64,000 nucleotides of DNA. It comes from Carboxylicivirga caseinilyticus (GTDB taxonomy: Bacteria; Bacteroidota; Bacteroidia; Bacteroidales; Marinilabiliaceae). Positions 9,312 through 17,642 of the stretch are shown piece after piece. The notes below the pieces were generated by a model, which did not search any database, was not told the origin of the DNA, and saw nothing but the letters and a program-made list of their open reading frames with translations. A program made the position numbers and the translations under genes. The stretch spans positions 154,991 through 218,990 of the forward strand of contig JAFMVE010000004.1 of the NCBI GenBank assembly GCA_025499705.1, written 5' to 3'. Within the stretch, counting starts at the first letter, position 1. Each line of letters opens with the position of its first letter.

Positions 9312-9818
9312 ATGGAAACTCATTCAAAGTACTTTTTCTCAGATCATCATGTGCCGGGCTTGCCTGAGAATATGAAACCCATACTTATTGCAGATTCATT
9401 TGCTACTCCTTCAAATATTGGCAGTCTTATCCGATTGGGAGCAAATCTGGGTATTTCCAAAGTAATTGTACTAAATGGTTTCCATCTAAGACAAAGCAAA
9501 ATTAAAAAAACTGCCGGTGCTGCCTTACAGCATATCGAAGTTGTCTACACCGAAACTCCCCAATTATTATCTTATATTCCCTCAGAATATTCAATTGTAG
9601 GAATTGAAACCGCAGAAAATGCCACAAGCATTTTTGATCAACTCCCTAAAAAAGTAGCATTTGTACTTGGCAATGAAAAATATGGCATCAGTAAAGAGGT
9701 ACTAGAGATATGTCACTCAACAAGGTACATTCCCATGCCCGGAAAAATAAAATCTATGAATGTTTCTCATGCCGCAAGTGTGAGTTTGTTTGAATGGTAT
9801 AGACAGATTAACAATTAA
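9312..9818 (+). CDS. TrmH/SpoU-family RNA 2'-O-methyltransferase
   Basis: 168 aa, a minimal SPOUT methyltransferase with no added substrate-binding domain. Motif 1 is SFATPSNIGSLIRLGANLG (about 29-47). Motif 2 is VAFVLGNEKYGIS (about 117-129) and motif 3 is IPMPGKIKSMNVSHAASVSLFEW near the C-terminus. These form the knotted SAM-binding site. It methylates rRNA or tRNA riboses, but the exact target cannot be told from the sequence. It lies 5 bases after cca, so the two tRNA-related genes are probably cotranscribed. Confidence 0.88.
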   Translation: METHSKYFFSDHHVPGLPENMKPILIADSFATPSNIGSLIRLGANLGISKVIVLNGFHLRQSKIKKTAGAALQHIEVVYTETPQLLSYIPSEYSIVGIETAENATSIFDQLPKKVAFVLGNEKYGISKEVLEICHSTRYIPMPGKIKSMNVSHAASVSLFEWYRQINN

Positions 9819-9953
9819 AGAAAATAATCATTAAAGATTGAGAGCTCTTAAAAACTAATGTTTATATTTGTTACTATACGAATTCAGAAAAAAGATTTTA
9901 AGATAAACAGGTTGGCCTTGTCCACTTGTTTTAGGGTTAGTTTTTAAGGGTTA

Positions 9954-9974
9954 TAGGGGAACTTTGTTCCCCTA
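9954..9974. terminator. Hairpin terminator between convergent genes
   Basis: A perfect 9-bp stem (TAGGGGAAC/GTTCCCCTA) with a 3-base loop, then CC and a run of seven T on the plus strand. It terminates the cca-trmH transcript and overlaps the stop codon of the convergent nuclease-like gene. Confidence 0.75.
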
Positions 9975-10967
9975 CCTTTTTTTATACTGAATGGTAAGAA
10001 TCACAGGAAGATGATCACTAACTCCCCCAATGTACCGAGGACCAGAGTAGGTTCGTTTAGGCTTAAGTCCACTATAGCTCTTATCCTCCTCCAATTGCCA
10101 ATCCATATAGCCAATTTTATGAGATAATACTACGCTATCATTTTGTTTTAAATGTGATGAAATTAATATATGATCAATGAGTGACCATTGTCCCTGAAAT
10201 TTATGAGAGCCACCTATATTATGAAGCAGAATTTTATTTTGATCAACCAACGAATGAAATCCTCCTTCTTTAAGCAGTAATTGAATAGCCTCACTATCTA
10301 ATTCATCATTAAAATCACCCATCAAAATGATATTTGCATCCTTTTCTAATAGTTGAATAGAGTCTGTTACTGACTTGATAATGCCGGCAACTCTTATTCG
10401 TTTGCCTGCCGAGGCAGTTTCTCCTCCCCGTTTTGAAGGCCAGTGATTAACGATTAAATGTAATGTATCTCTCGACAGTGCAACCCCTTTAACATATAAA
10501 GCATCGCGAGTGTAAAAATTCGATGTTGGATCAGTGAGATTTATTGGATGGGAAGAAAGAACAGTAAATTTACTTTGACTGTATAGCAATGCCACGTCTA
10601 TTCCTCTACGATCAGGCGAATTATAATGAATGAATTTGAAATTCAGATTATTCAGCCCCGTCTCATAAATTAACTGATTAAGTACTTTAGCATTTTCAAT
10701 TTCACATAAACCAATAATGGATGGATAATTCCATTGATTTACATTCAGAATTACCTTACTAATTTGATTAAGCTTTTGTTTGTATCGGTTATAACTCCAA
10801 TGATAATCTCCCTCAAATGTGAATTCATCATCCAAAGTCAATGAATCATCTTCACAATCAAAGAGATTTTCAACATTATAAAACATGATAGAATATTGTT
10901 CAGGAGAAATAGTCTGACCAGTAAGATGAATTGAAAAAAGTAATAATATAAAAAGAAGCCTGATCAT
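9972..10967 (-). CDS. Secreted endonuclease/exonuclease/phosphatase-family protein
   Basis: 331 aa with a signal peptide (MIRLLFILLLFSIHLTGQ). The catalytic fold of the DNase I-like family is clear: FYNVENLFD (metal-binding Asn/Glu area), IGLCEIEN, the NHWPSKRGG segment with the catalytic His, MGDFNDE (Asp/Asn) and GGVSDHLPV with the terminal Asp-His pair. Bacteroidota members with this NVENLFD start are exported hydrolases. The substrate could be nucleic acid or a phosphodiester lipid and is not known. Its ATG overlaps the stop of the upstream lipoprotein gene by 4 bases, so the two are translationally coupled. Confidence 0.88.
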   Translation of the reverse strand: MIRLLFILLLFSIHLTGQTISPEQYSIMFYNVENLFDCEDDSLTLDDEFTFEGDYHWSYNRYKQKLNQISKVILNVNQWNYPSIIGLCEIENAKVLNQLIYETGLNNLNFKFIHYNSPDRRGIDVALLYSQSKFTVLSSHPINLTDPTSNFYTRDALYVKGVALSRDTLHLIVNHWPSKRGGETASAGKRIRVAGIIKSVTDSIQLLEKDANIILMGDFNDELDSEAIQLLLKEGGFHSLVDQNKILLHNIGGSHKFQGQWSLIDHILISSHLKQNDSVVLSHKIGYMDWQLEEDKSYSGLKPKRTYSGPRYIGGVSDHLPVILTIQYKKR

Positions 10968-12394
10968 TCTTCCTTTCGTTCCTGACGTTCATAAGCACCT
11001 AAATCAGGCCCGCCATCTTCTAAACGACTCATATTTAATAAGTCCAGAGGAAACTGTTTAGCAATCGCCTCTCTTCCAAAATCTTTGGCTGGAGAGAGGG
11101 TATCCAATTGATAATTATATGTTTTTGCATCAACAAAATTGGGTTCTTTGTCTGTAATTATATTATCAAAGAAATTCTTGTTTGATATATCATAGCTCGC
11201 ATTAAGCTTAAGAAGGGTATGATCAAATTTGTATTTCACATCAGCTTCAGGGATTTCCTCTTCTGTATATTCAAAATCAGTACCCAGCTCTACTGAATCT
11301 GAACCATAGATTATACAGTTATTAAAATTAGCTTTCTTCAGTGGAATAATTTGAACATTCCCATTATCATCCTTATAATAATTGTTGAGAAAAACACATT
11401 TACCGTTTCTACCATACGGATAATCGGTTGTAGCAAAGGTACAATGAGAGAATTCATATTCACCTCCTACTGTAAGTGCAACAGAACTATTTCCACAGTT
11501 CCCTATCACACTGTTACTCATGTTAATTACAGAAGATTCAGCCAAAAGTCCAAATGTACTAATGTGTTCAATCTTTGTATTATGTATTTCAACAGGACTC
11601 TCGGACTCGCCAACAGAATCAACCAGAATACCCATTAAACCATTTCGAATTATCGCATTATTAAACGAACTCTGCCCTGACCCGGGTAATAGATGAATAT
11701 ACCCCCACTGACCCGGCACATCTGAGTACCATTCTTCTAACCTGTGGCCTGAAAACAATACAGGTTCCTCTTTAGTTCCTTCTACATTGAGTGTACCCAA
11801 TACAAGAAGGCTGGCATCCTTATAAAAATACAATTTCGCTCCCGGATCAATAGTAACTGTTTCAGCGGAATCAACAACCACAAAATCATAAATTAAATAG
11901 GGCTTATCCTTTGTTAAATGCTGGGTTCCAAGCCACTTTTGCGTAAATACTTCAATATTCTGACCATATGCAATCAACTTCACATATTGAATTTTTTGGC
12001 TTGTGACTATTCGTATGGAATCATCAACGATAAAAGGCTCATTTTCATCTGATGGGTCAACGGTTACATCAACAAATATATAAAGACTATCTCTGGCCCT
12101 TAGAGCAACCTCATCTATGTTATGATCTGAGTATCCGTTTATGTTTATTCTGAAATTACTTTCTTCACCGCCAGCTAAAGAAATATTTGAAATCGTCAGA
12201 TCTTCATTGTAGGGATTATAGATTTTAAAATTTTTAGTTGTGGAACCTATTGAAGTAAAGATAGTATCAAACGTAACCGTATCCCTAGAAAAATACAATC
12301 CATCTGAACCTCCGCGAAAGTCAAATTCCCGCTCACACGAAAAGAAGCTTATTAAGCTAAATAAAAATAATATGATGCTTAAACCCTTCTTCAT
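10964..12394 (-). CDS. Lipoprotein with predicted parallel beta-helix
   Basis: 476 aa. Lipoprotein signal MKKGLSIILFLFSLISFFSC, so it is anchored in the envelope. Residues ~30-150 look like a beta-sandwich with FDTIFTSIGSTTKNFKIYNP, similar to ASPM/SPD-2/hydin-like modules. After that comes a right-handed beta-helix region with short repeats (GAKLYFYKDASLLVLGTLNV, FNNAIIRNG, NTKIEHIS, NSVIGNCG). The C-terminal DLGAYER is typical of Bacteroidota beta-helix proteins. No catalytic site is recognised. It is coupled to the exported nuclease-like gene. Confidence 0.8.
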   Translation of the reverse strand: MKKGLSIILFLFSLISFFSCEREFDFRGGSDGLYFSRDTVTFDTIFTSIGSTTKNFKIYNPYNEDLTISNISLAGGEESNFRININGYSDHNIDEVALRARDSLYIFVDVTVDPSDENEPFIVDDSIRIVTSQKIQYVKLIAYGQNIEVFTQKWLGTQHLTKDKPYLIYDFVVVDSAETVTIDPGAKLYFYKDASLLVLGTLNVEGTKEEPVLFSGHRLEEWYSDVPGQWGYIHLLPGSGQSSFNNAIIRNGLMGILVDSVGESESPVEIHNTKIEHISTFGLLAESSVINMSNSVIGNCGNSSVALTVGGEYEFSHCTFATTDYPYGRNGKCVFLNNYYKDDNGNVQIIPLKKANFNNCIIYGSDSVELGTDFEYTEEEIPEADVKYKFDHTLLKLNASYDISNKNFFDNIITDKEPNFVDAKTYNYQLDTLSPAKDFGREAIAKQFPLDLLNMSRLEDGGPDLGAYERQERKEE

Positions 12395-12789
12395 TATTCA
12401 ATTCAAGGTGTTATAACTCTATTCTATAAGTCCTTTATAATTTCTTAGGCTGTAAATCCGGCGTGCAAAAATATAAAATGGTTTTTAACTTTCTTATACC
12501 ACCCACCCTTAATGCAAAATAAGTAAAGGTTGAAGAAAAATCAATAAAAAAATTAAATTTTTGCAATTATATTTTACAAATATTAACAAATAGACTTTAC
12601 GTGATTTAATTAAAAAGGGTTGCGTATTTGACAACGAATCTTTTTAAAATTTATTACGCCAATTTTTAATAAATATTTTAAAAAAACACATTAATTAAAT
12701 TTGACACTTTATGAGTTTATGAACTCATGATCCAAATCATTTGAAACAATAGCTCTTATTGCATTATTATCTGCAATAAGAAAACAAAA
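12395..12789. other. Intergenic AT-rich region
   Basis: No gene is supported here. It holds a TATTTTTG (-7 type, minus strand, 12473-12466) that could serve the lipoprotein gene. It also has a 7-bp stem at 12711-12728 and a 9-bp stem with an 8-base loop at 12755-12780 (CTTATTGCA/TGCAATAAG). Neither stem is followed by a clear T run. Confidence 0.4.
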
Positions 12790-12813
12790 AAAGCGAAGAA
12801 ACATCTTCGCTTT
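12790..12813 (-). terminator. Terminator of the Trp-Met repeat gene
   Basis: A perfect 10-bp stem (AAAGCGAAGA/TCTTCGCTTT) with a 4-base loop, followed on the minus strand by TTTTTG. It lies 25 bases past the stop codon. Confidence 0.75.
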
Positions 12814-12837
12814 CAAATCAGGATATAGTCAATAATA

Positions 12838-13566
12838 TTATTGGTTGGCATAAGAATTACTAAGGTTCTCCCAGCTATTTATATTAAGCATCCACGACTC
12901 TAATGCGATATCTTTTTCTTCGTAATTCGAATTTAAAACCTCTACAATTTGCCATGATGAAGTGGATAACATCCAGTCTTCAAGAGGAATTGCAACCTCA
13001 ACATATTCCTCATTAAAAGTTGTTAACCAACTATCTGTGCTTAGCATCCAGCTTTCTAAAGGAATAGATGCTTCAACTATTGCTGATTCATCAAAATATG
13101 TAGAATTTATTAAACTCCAATCTGAAGTATTTAACATCCAACTCTCTAGAGGAATTGAAGCTTCTGCAAACTCCTGTTCAATTGGAAAATTCCATGTTTC
13201 AGATAAAACCATCCAATCCTGAACGGGCAATGTTTCTTCCACAAAATCAGAATTGATATAAGCAATTGTTGTTGTAGTTGAAATCCAGGATGCATCACTC
13301 ATCCAGTTATCAATTACCATAGGTTCTTCAATTACTTCTTCAAAATATTGTTTTAAGTCAATCGGACTTAATTCATTAACAGTTACTGTTGATGCTGTAG
13401 TTGCCTGACGATTCAATATAGAAGTTACACTGGCGTTAGTGTAAAAATCTAAATTATTTTGTACCAATGAGAAATAAATACTCAATGTAAAAATACTCAA
13501 TGTAATGCCGAAAAAAATGTAGTTGGCTGTTGAGTGTCTTTGGGTGTGGTTAATTTCAGTTTTCAT
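12838..13566 (-). CDS. Membrane-anchored protein with six Trp-Met repeats
   Basis: 242 aa from the ATG at 13566. That start is preferred over 13581 because GGAGGA sits 8 bases before it and would otherwise be inside the coding sequence. A short basic N-terminus is followed by one membrane segment (about residues 16-36). The rest is acidic and carries six copies of a roughly 25-30-residue unit built on xxIPLExWML-x-T-x-x-W. Its WM pairs are at residues 88, 118, 143, 173, 198 and 225. The spacing between units varies and the DNA copies are well diverged, so the repeats are old. No known catalytic motif is seen. It sits alone between two terminators. Function unknown. Confidence 0.75.
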   Translation of the reverse strand: MKTEINHTQRHSTANYIFFGITLSIFTLSIYFSLVQNNLDFYTNASVTSILNRQATTASTVTVNELSPIDLKQYFEEVIEEPMVIDNWMSDASWISTTTTIAYINSDFVEETLPVQDWMVLSETWNFPIEQEFAEASIPLESWMLNTSDWSLINSTYFDESAIVEASIPLESWMLSTDSWLTTFNEEYVEVAIPLEDWMLSTSSWQIVEVLNSNYEEKDIALESWMLNINSWENLSNSYANQ

Positions 13567-13593
13567 GACTATATCCTCCATTTAATTTTGTTA

Positions 13594-13601
13594 CAAAACT
13601 A
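13594..13601 (-). promoter_or_regulatory. Candidate -7 element for the Trp-Met repeat gene
   Basis: TAGTTTTG on the minus strand, 28 bases before the chosen ATG; no good -33 partner is visible. Confidence 0.35.
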
Positions 13602-13728
13602 ATAACAGACTTTGTGCCACTCACATTAACACATTCATTAATTGCCATTTACAAGATCAAACAAAGAAGATAGAAGGAGTAAAAATGAACGATTTTAAAC
13701 AAATTCATGTTCATTTTCGAACAATAAA

Positions 13729-13754
13729 AAACCCATCCTGATGAGGATGGGTTT
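13729..13754 (-). terminator. Terminator of mdh
   Basis: A perfect 10-bp stem (AAACCCATCC/GGATGGGTTT) with a 6-base loop, followed on the minus strand by TTTATTG. It lies 20 bases past the mdh stop. Confidence 0.75.
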
Positions 13755-13774
13755 AAAAAAATATGTAATAAAAA

Positions 13775-14707
13775 TTATTTACCTAATCGTTCAAGAACTT
13801 CCATGACTTCACGAACATGTTTACGACTTTCCTGAAGCAATTCTTTTTCATCATCATTAAGTTTTAATTCCAATACCTTTTCAACACCGTTTTTACCTAA
13901 AACAACCGGTACTCCAAGGTAACAATCATCAATTCCGTATTCTCCATCTAATTTAATACAAACCGGAAATACTCTTTTTTGATCTTTAATGATTGCTTCC
14001 ACCATTTGAGCAGCTGCCGAACCCGGAGCATACCATGCAGATGTACCCATCAATTTAACTAATTCACCACCACCAAATTTAGTACGTTCAATGATGGCAT
14101 CCAGCTTCTCAGCATCAATCAATTCAGTTACAGGTATACCTCCTACAGTAGTATAGCGAGGAAGTGGAACCATTGTATCACCATGACCTCCCATCAATAC
14201 AGCTTGAATATCTTTAGGAGATACATTTAACTCTTCAGCCAAAAAGGCTCTGTAACGAGCTGTATCAAGAACTCCAGCCATACCCATAACTTTTGTTCGA
14301 GGAAATTTAGATGTTAAATGAGCCTGAAATGTCATAACATCCAATGGGTTGGATACAATAACAATAATGGCTTCAGGAGAATATTTTACTACTTGCTCAG
14401 TAACTGATTTTACAATACCGGCATTCGTTTCAATCAAGTCATCACGAGTCATACCTGGCTTACGTGGTAATCCTGAAGTAATAACAACAACATCAGATCC
14501 TGCAGTTTTTGAATAATCATTGGTAACCCCTACAGTTCTGGTGTCATATAAGTTAATTGGAGCTTTTTGCCAAATATCTAAAGCTTTTCCCTCGGCAACA
14601 CCTTCTTTAATGTCAACCAAAACAACTTCGTTGGCAATTTCTCTGTATGCCAAAACATCTGCACAGGTAGCACCTACATTACCGGCTCCTACAACGGTTA
14701 CTTTCAT
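13775..14707 (-). CDS. mdh: Malate dehydrogenase
   Basis: 310-aa NAD-dependent malate dehydrogenase of the LDH-like type, interconverting malate and oxaloacetate. It has the N-terminal GAGNVGATCADVLA nucleotide-binding motif and the substrate-binding TSGLPRKPGMTRDDL arginine loop. It also has VSNPLDVMTF and the catalytic MGGHGDTMVPLPRY histidine motif. Its length and start at the Rossmann strand are normal. Monocistronic, with a strong terminator. A 525-base upstream gap separates it from the divergent cellobiose regulator. Confidence 0.95.
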   Translation of the reverse strand: MKVTVVGAGNVGATCADVLAYREIANEVVLVDIKEGVAEGKALDIWQKAPINLYDTRTVGVTNDYSKTAGSDVVVITSGLPRKPGMTRDDLIETNAGIVKSVTEQVVKYSPEAIIVIVSNPLDVMTFQAHLTSKFPRTKVMGMAGVLDTARYRAFLAEELNVSPKDIQAVLMGGHGDTMVPLPRYTTVGGIPVTELIDAEKLDAIIERTKFGGGELVKLMGTSAWYAPGSAAAQMVEAIIKDQKRVFPVCIKLDGEYGIDDCYLGVPVVLGKNGVEKVLELKLNDDEKELLQESRKHVREVMEVLERLGK

Positions 14708-15096
14708 ATTGAATTATATTTTTTAGTGTTATGAATAAGCAATTTCTTATCTATAAATTGTTTCAACTTTTTCTAAGGTCGGTAAAATTAAAAATTAATC
14801 CAGATTACTGAATTTTTTCCTTAATGTTTAACATTCTTTTAGATTCAGGGCGGAAATGCTATTTTAACAAGTTAAGGGCTTTCTTGTTTAAAAACAAGTT
14901 GTTCCATAAATCTCTGTAAATGTACACCGATTATTATTGTTCTAATGCAAAAAGTCAAATATTTTGAATTTAAACACTTGATAATAAGGCGCACATTTAC
15001 ATTTAGATTGATTCTAAACTATTAGTTTTAAAATATGCTTATTCCTTATTCTATCTGACACTGATGAAGATTGGTTTTGTATAAAACTAATTTCAG

Positions 15097-15123
15097 AATT
15101 GCTAACATATCGATTTAGCAATT
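15097..15123. promoter_or_regulatory. Inverted repeat, candidate operator
   Basis: Perfect 9-base arms AATTGCTAA/TTAGCAATT with a 9-base spacer. The right arm overlaps the -33 element of the promoter for the NUDIX-type regulator, a position where a bound protein would block RNA polymerase. Confidence 0.45.
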
Positions 15124-15153
15124 TGAAATCTAATAAATAATCTACTATATTAG
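15122..15153 (+). promoter_or_regulatory. Promoter of the cellobiose operon
   Basis: TTTG (15122-15125), 20 bases, then TATATTAG (15146-15153), one mismatch from TAnnTTTG. It predicts a start near 15160 and a leader of about 70 bases before the regulator gene. Confidence 0.5.
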
Positions 15154-15156
15154 CTG

Positions 15157-15170
15157 CACTTTAATAAGTG
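15157..15170. promoter_or_regulatory. Inverted repeat at the predicted transcription start
   Basis: CACTT-TAAT-AAGTG lies across the predicted start of the operon. Together with the repeat over the -33 element it looks like an operator pair. The natural candidate to bind it is the regulator encoded just downstream. Confidence 0.4.
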
Positions 15171-15232
15171 TACTATCAACACTATCAAATATTGATTAAA
15201 TTTATACCAAATAGATAAAACGAAATTAATCT

Positions 15233-15970
15233 ATGTCAAATAAAATTTTAAATAATTACATATCAGTTGACTGTGTTATTTTTGGTTTTGACTTTGAAAA
15301 ATTAAATGTTCTTGTTGTAGATAGAACACTAATAAAGGATAATGGGGAGATTGACTTTACTGATTTAACACTTACAGGAAATCATATTTATGAAGATGAG
15401 ACCATAGTTGAAGCTGCTGACCGAATTATTTATGACCTGACAGGACTGCGGAACATCTATCTTGAGCAATTTAAAACCTTTGCAGCCCCTGATCGATTAA
15501 AAAAGGAGAATGACAGAAAATGGTTACTCTTCAATGATAGAAACCCGGACAACCGAATTGTTTCAATTGGTTTCTTCGCATTGCTGGCTACTCAAAAAGT
15601 TACCTTAGAGTGGAAAGGAAGAAATGTTAGATGGATGCCGGTTGATGAGATAACTGAATTAGGTTTTGATCATAAACTGATACTTTCAGAAGCACTCATT
15701 GCGATGCGTAATAAATTGATTCATGAACCAATTGGTTTTGAGTTACTACCAGAAAAATTTACCCTTACGCAATTACAAAAAGTATACGAAATAATTTTAG
15801 ACACCACATTTGATAAGCGTAACTTCAGAAAAAAGGTAGCCCGAATGAAATACTTAATCCCTCTGGATGAAAAGCAAAAAGGTGTAGCACATAAGCCAGC
15901 CCGACTATATATGTTTAGTCGTGAAGTTTATGAAAAAACAAGAAAAGAAATACTTAATTTTTTGGTTTAA
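15233..15970 (+). CDS. NUDIX-like/winged-helix transcriptional regulator (NrtR/AraR type)
   Basis: 245 aa. Residues ~10-150 form a NUDIX-fold domain and ~165-245 a winged helix (FTLTQLQKVYEIILD, RNFRKKVARMKYL), the layout of NrtR/AraR-type regulators. The NUDIX box is degenerate: after GNHIYEDE and R64, the catalytic glutamate positions carry I65, D68 and L69. The domain should therefore sense a ligand rather than hydrolyse one. It is first in a cellobiose operon, 9 bases before the transporter, so the likely ligand is a sugar or sugar phosphate from this pathway (inference). Two inverted repeats at its own promoter suggest autoregulation. Confidence 0.85.
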   Translation: MSNKILNNYISVDCVIFGFDFEKLNVLVVDRTLIKDNGEIDFTDLTLTGNHIYEDETIVEAADRIIYDLTGLRNIYLEQFKTFAAPDRLKKENDRKWLLFNDRNPDNRIVSIGFFALLATQKVTLEWKGRNVRWMPVDEITELGFDHKLILSEALIAMRNKLIHEPIGFELLPEKFTLTQLQKVYEIILDTTFDKRNFRKKVARMKYLIPLDEKQKGVAHKPARLYMFSREVYEKTRKEILNFLV

Positions 15971-15979
15971 AATCAGGTA

Positions 15980-17590
15980 ATGAACAAACTATCAAATAAA
16001 ATCTCGGTTTTTGAAAAGATTGGATACGCTTTAGGTGACGGAGCTGCAAACATTGCCTGGCGAGGAGTATCTACTTTTTTATTATTCTTTTATACAGATG
16101 TATTTGGATTAACACCCGCAGCTGCCGGTTTATTGCTATTGGTTGCCCGTTTAAGTGACGGAATTAGTGATATCGGTATGGGCGTAATAGGAGATATTAC
16201 GAACTCTAAATATGGAAAATTCCGTCCCTGGATTCTTTGGACTGCAATACCCTTGGGCGTTATATTATCTTTATTATTTACAACTCCGGAACTGGGATCA
16301 ACTGGAAAAATAATTTATGCCTATACTACTTATATCTTATTCACATTGATTTATACTGCCAATAATATCCCGTACGGAGCATTAATGGCTGTAATGACTG
16401 GAGATAATAAGGAAAGAACCAGTATTGGTTCATACAGAATGGTTGGAGCATTTGCCGGAGGCATGATAGTACAGGGAGCTCTTTTATATTTAGTCGCTCA
16501 TTTCGGAAATGTTAATCCCAAAATTGAAATTACAGAATTAAATGATACAAAATATGAAGTGGTAGTATCCTCACCACAGGATGTTCCGAATGCCAATATT
16601 AAAACAAAAGATGGAATAGCAAATTTATCGTGGGCTAATGCCATTAATGACTCCGTTGCTAAACCTGCTACCTATATTAGCTTTGCGATGGAAGCCGAAA
16701 AAGAATATTCCTTTATTGCCGAGGGAGAAGCTGACTTGACAACTGATAAAATTCGTTTGATTAATCAGAAGAAAGGCTATAGTTATTCCATTTATGTTTT
16801 ATCAGCATTTCTTGCACTATTCATGTTTATAACTTTTGCCAGTACAAAGGAAAGGGTAGCACCTCCTAAAGAGCAAAAGACGAATTTATTAAGAGATTTA
16901 CAGGATTTAATTAAAAACAAGCCCTGGTTGGTTCTTTTGGTCGTTGGTTTACTATGGACTATTTATAATTCTACCAAACAAGGTATGGTTATGTATTATT
17001 TTACTTCATATGTAAACAATCAACTACTGGCGGCCACATACCTGGTAGGACTTATGATAGCTTCCATCATTGGTGCTATGGTAACAGCTCCTTTAAGTAA
17101 AGTATTTGGCAAAAGACGTTTGTTTATTTATGCTTTGCTTTTCTCTGGTGGTGTTAATGCACTTTTCATTTTTTGCGGACCACAGGATATAAGTGCAATT
17201 TTTTCAATAGGTATTATATCCGAATTCGGAGCAGCAATCTTCCCAACTCTTTTCTTTACTATGCTGGGTGATGCTGCTGATTATTCCGAGTACAAAAATG
17301 GGCGCCGTGCAACTGGTTTAATATATTCAGCTGGCTCGTTCGTTACGAAATTCGGCGGAGGACTGGCTGCTGCTTTGATTGGTGCTGTATTGGCTGCATT
17401 TAGCTATGACGGCATGGATTCTTCCACCATTGAAGGAGCTATACCTGGAATAAAAATGCTAATGAGCTGGATTCCTGCTTTAGTTGCGTTATTAGCTGCT
17501 ATTATCATGACAATCTATCCCTTAAATCAGGATAAGATGGATGAAATAACCCGGGAGTTAGAAGCCAGACGAATTAACGAATTGAGATAA
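15980..17590 (+). CDS. GPH-family (MFS) glycoside:cation symporter
   Basis: 536 aa with about 12 membrane helices. The N-terminal EKIGYALGDGAANIAWRG and the loop ARLSDGISDIGMGVIGD are hallmarks of the GPH symporters (MelB-like), as is NKFRPW-type sequence (here GKFRPWILW). An extra segment of roughly 85-90 residues (about 176-265), polar and beta-rich, sits between helices 5 and 6 and would face the periplasm. Typical GPH proteins are about 450-480 aa without it. It lies between the regulator and cellobiose phosphorylase, so the substrate is probably cellobiose or a related beta-glucoside. Confidence 0.85.
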   Translation: MNKLSNKISVFEKIGYALGDGAANIAWRGVSTFLLFFYTDVFGLTPAAAGLLLLVARLSDGISDIGMGVIGDITNSKYGKFRPWILWTAIPLGVILSLLFTTPELGSTGKIIYAYTTYILFTLIYTANNIPYGALMAVMTGDNKERTSIGSYRMVGAFAGGMIVQGALLYLVAHFGNVNPKIEITELNDTKYEVVVSSPQDVPNANIKTKDGIANLSWANAINDSVAKPATYISFAMEAEKEYSFIAEGEADLTTDKIRLINQKKGYSYSIYVLSAFLALFMFITFASTKERVAPPKEQKTNLLRDLQDLIKNKPWLVLLVVGLLWTIYNSTKQGMVMYYFTSYVNNQLLAATYLVGLMIASIIGAMVTAPLSKVFGKRRLFIYALLFSGGVNALFIFCGPQDISAIFSIGIISEFGAAIFPTLFFTMLGDAADYSEYKNGRRATGLIYSAGSFVTKFGGGLAAALIGAVLAAFSYDGMDSSTIEGAIPGIKMLMSWIPALVALLAAIIMTIYPLNQDKMDEITRELEARRINELR

Positions 17591-17642
17591 AGATTAAACT
17601 TTATAAGTATTTAGACAAAAGAATAGATTATATAAAAAAGTT

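Larger units (their letters stand above)
14708..15232. other. Divergent intergenic region mdh / cellobiose regulator
   Basis: There is no coding sequence in this 525-base gap. The right third holds a promoter and two inverted repeats, annotated separately. I see no clear promoter element for mdh in the left part. Confidence 0.5.

Noticed and set aside
12711..12728. Short stem ATGAGTT/AACTCAT
   Set aside because: Only 7 bp in AT-rich DNA with no T run; not distinguishable from chance.
12962..13222. Plus-strand ORF within the Trp-Met repeat gene
   Set aside because: Its repeats come from the opposite strand's repeated codons; no independent start or family.
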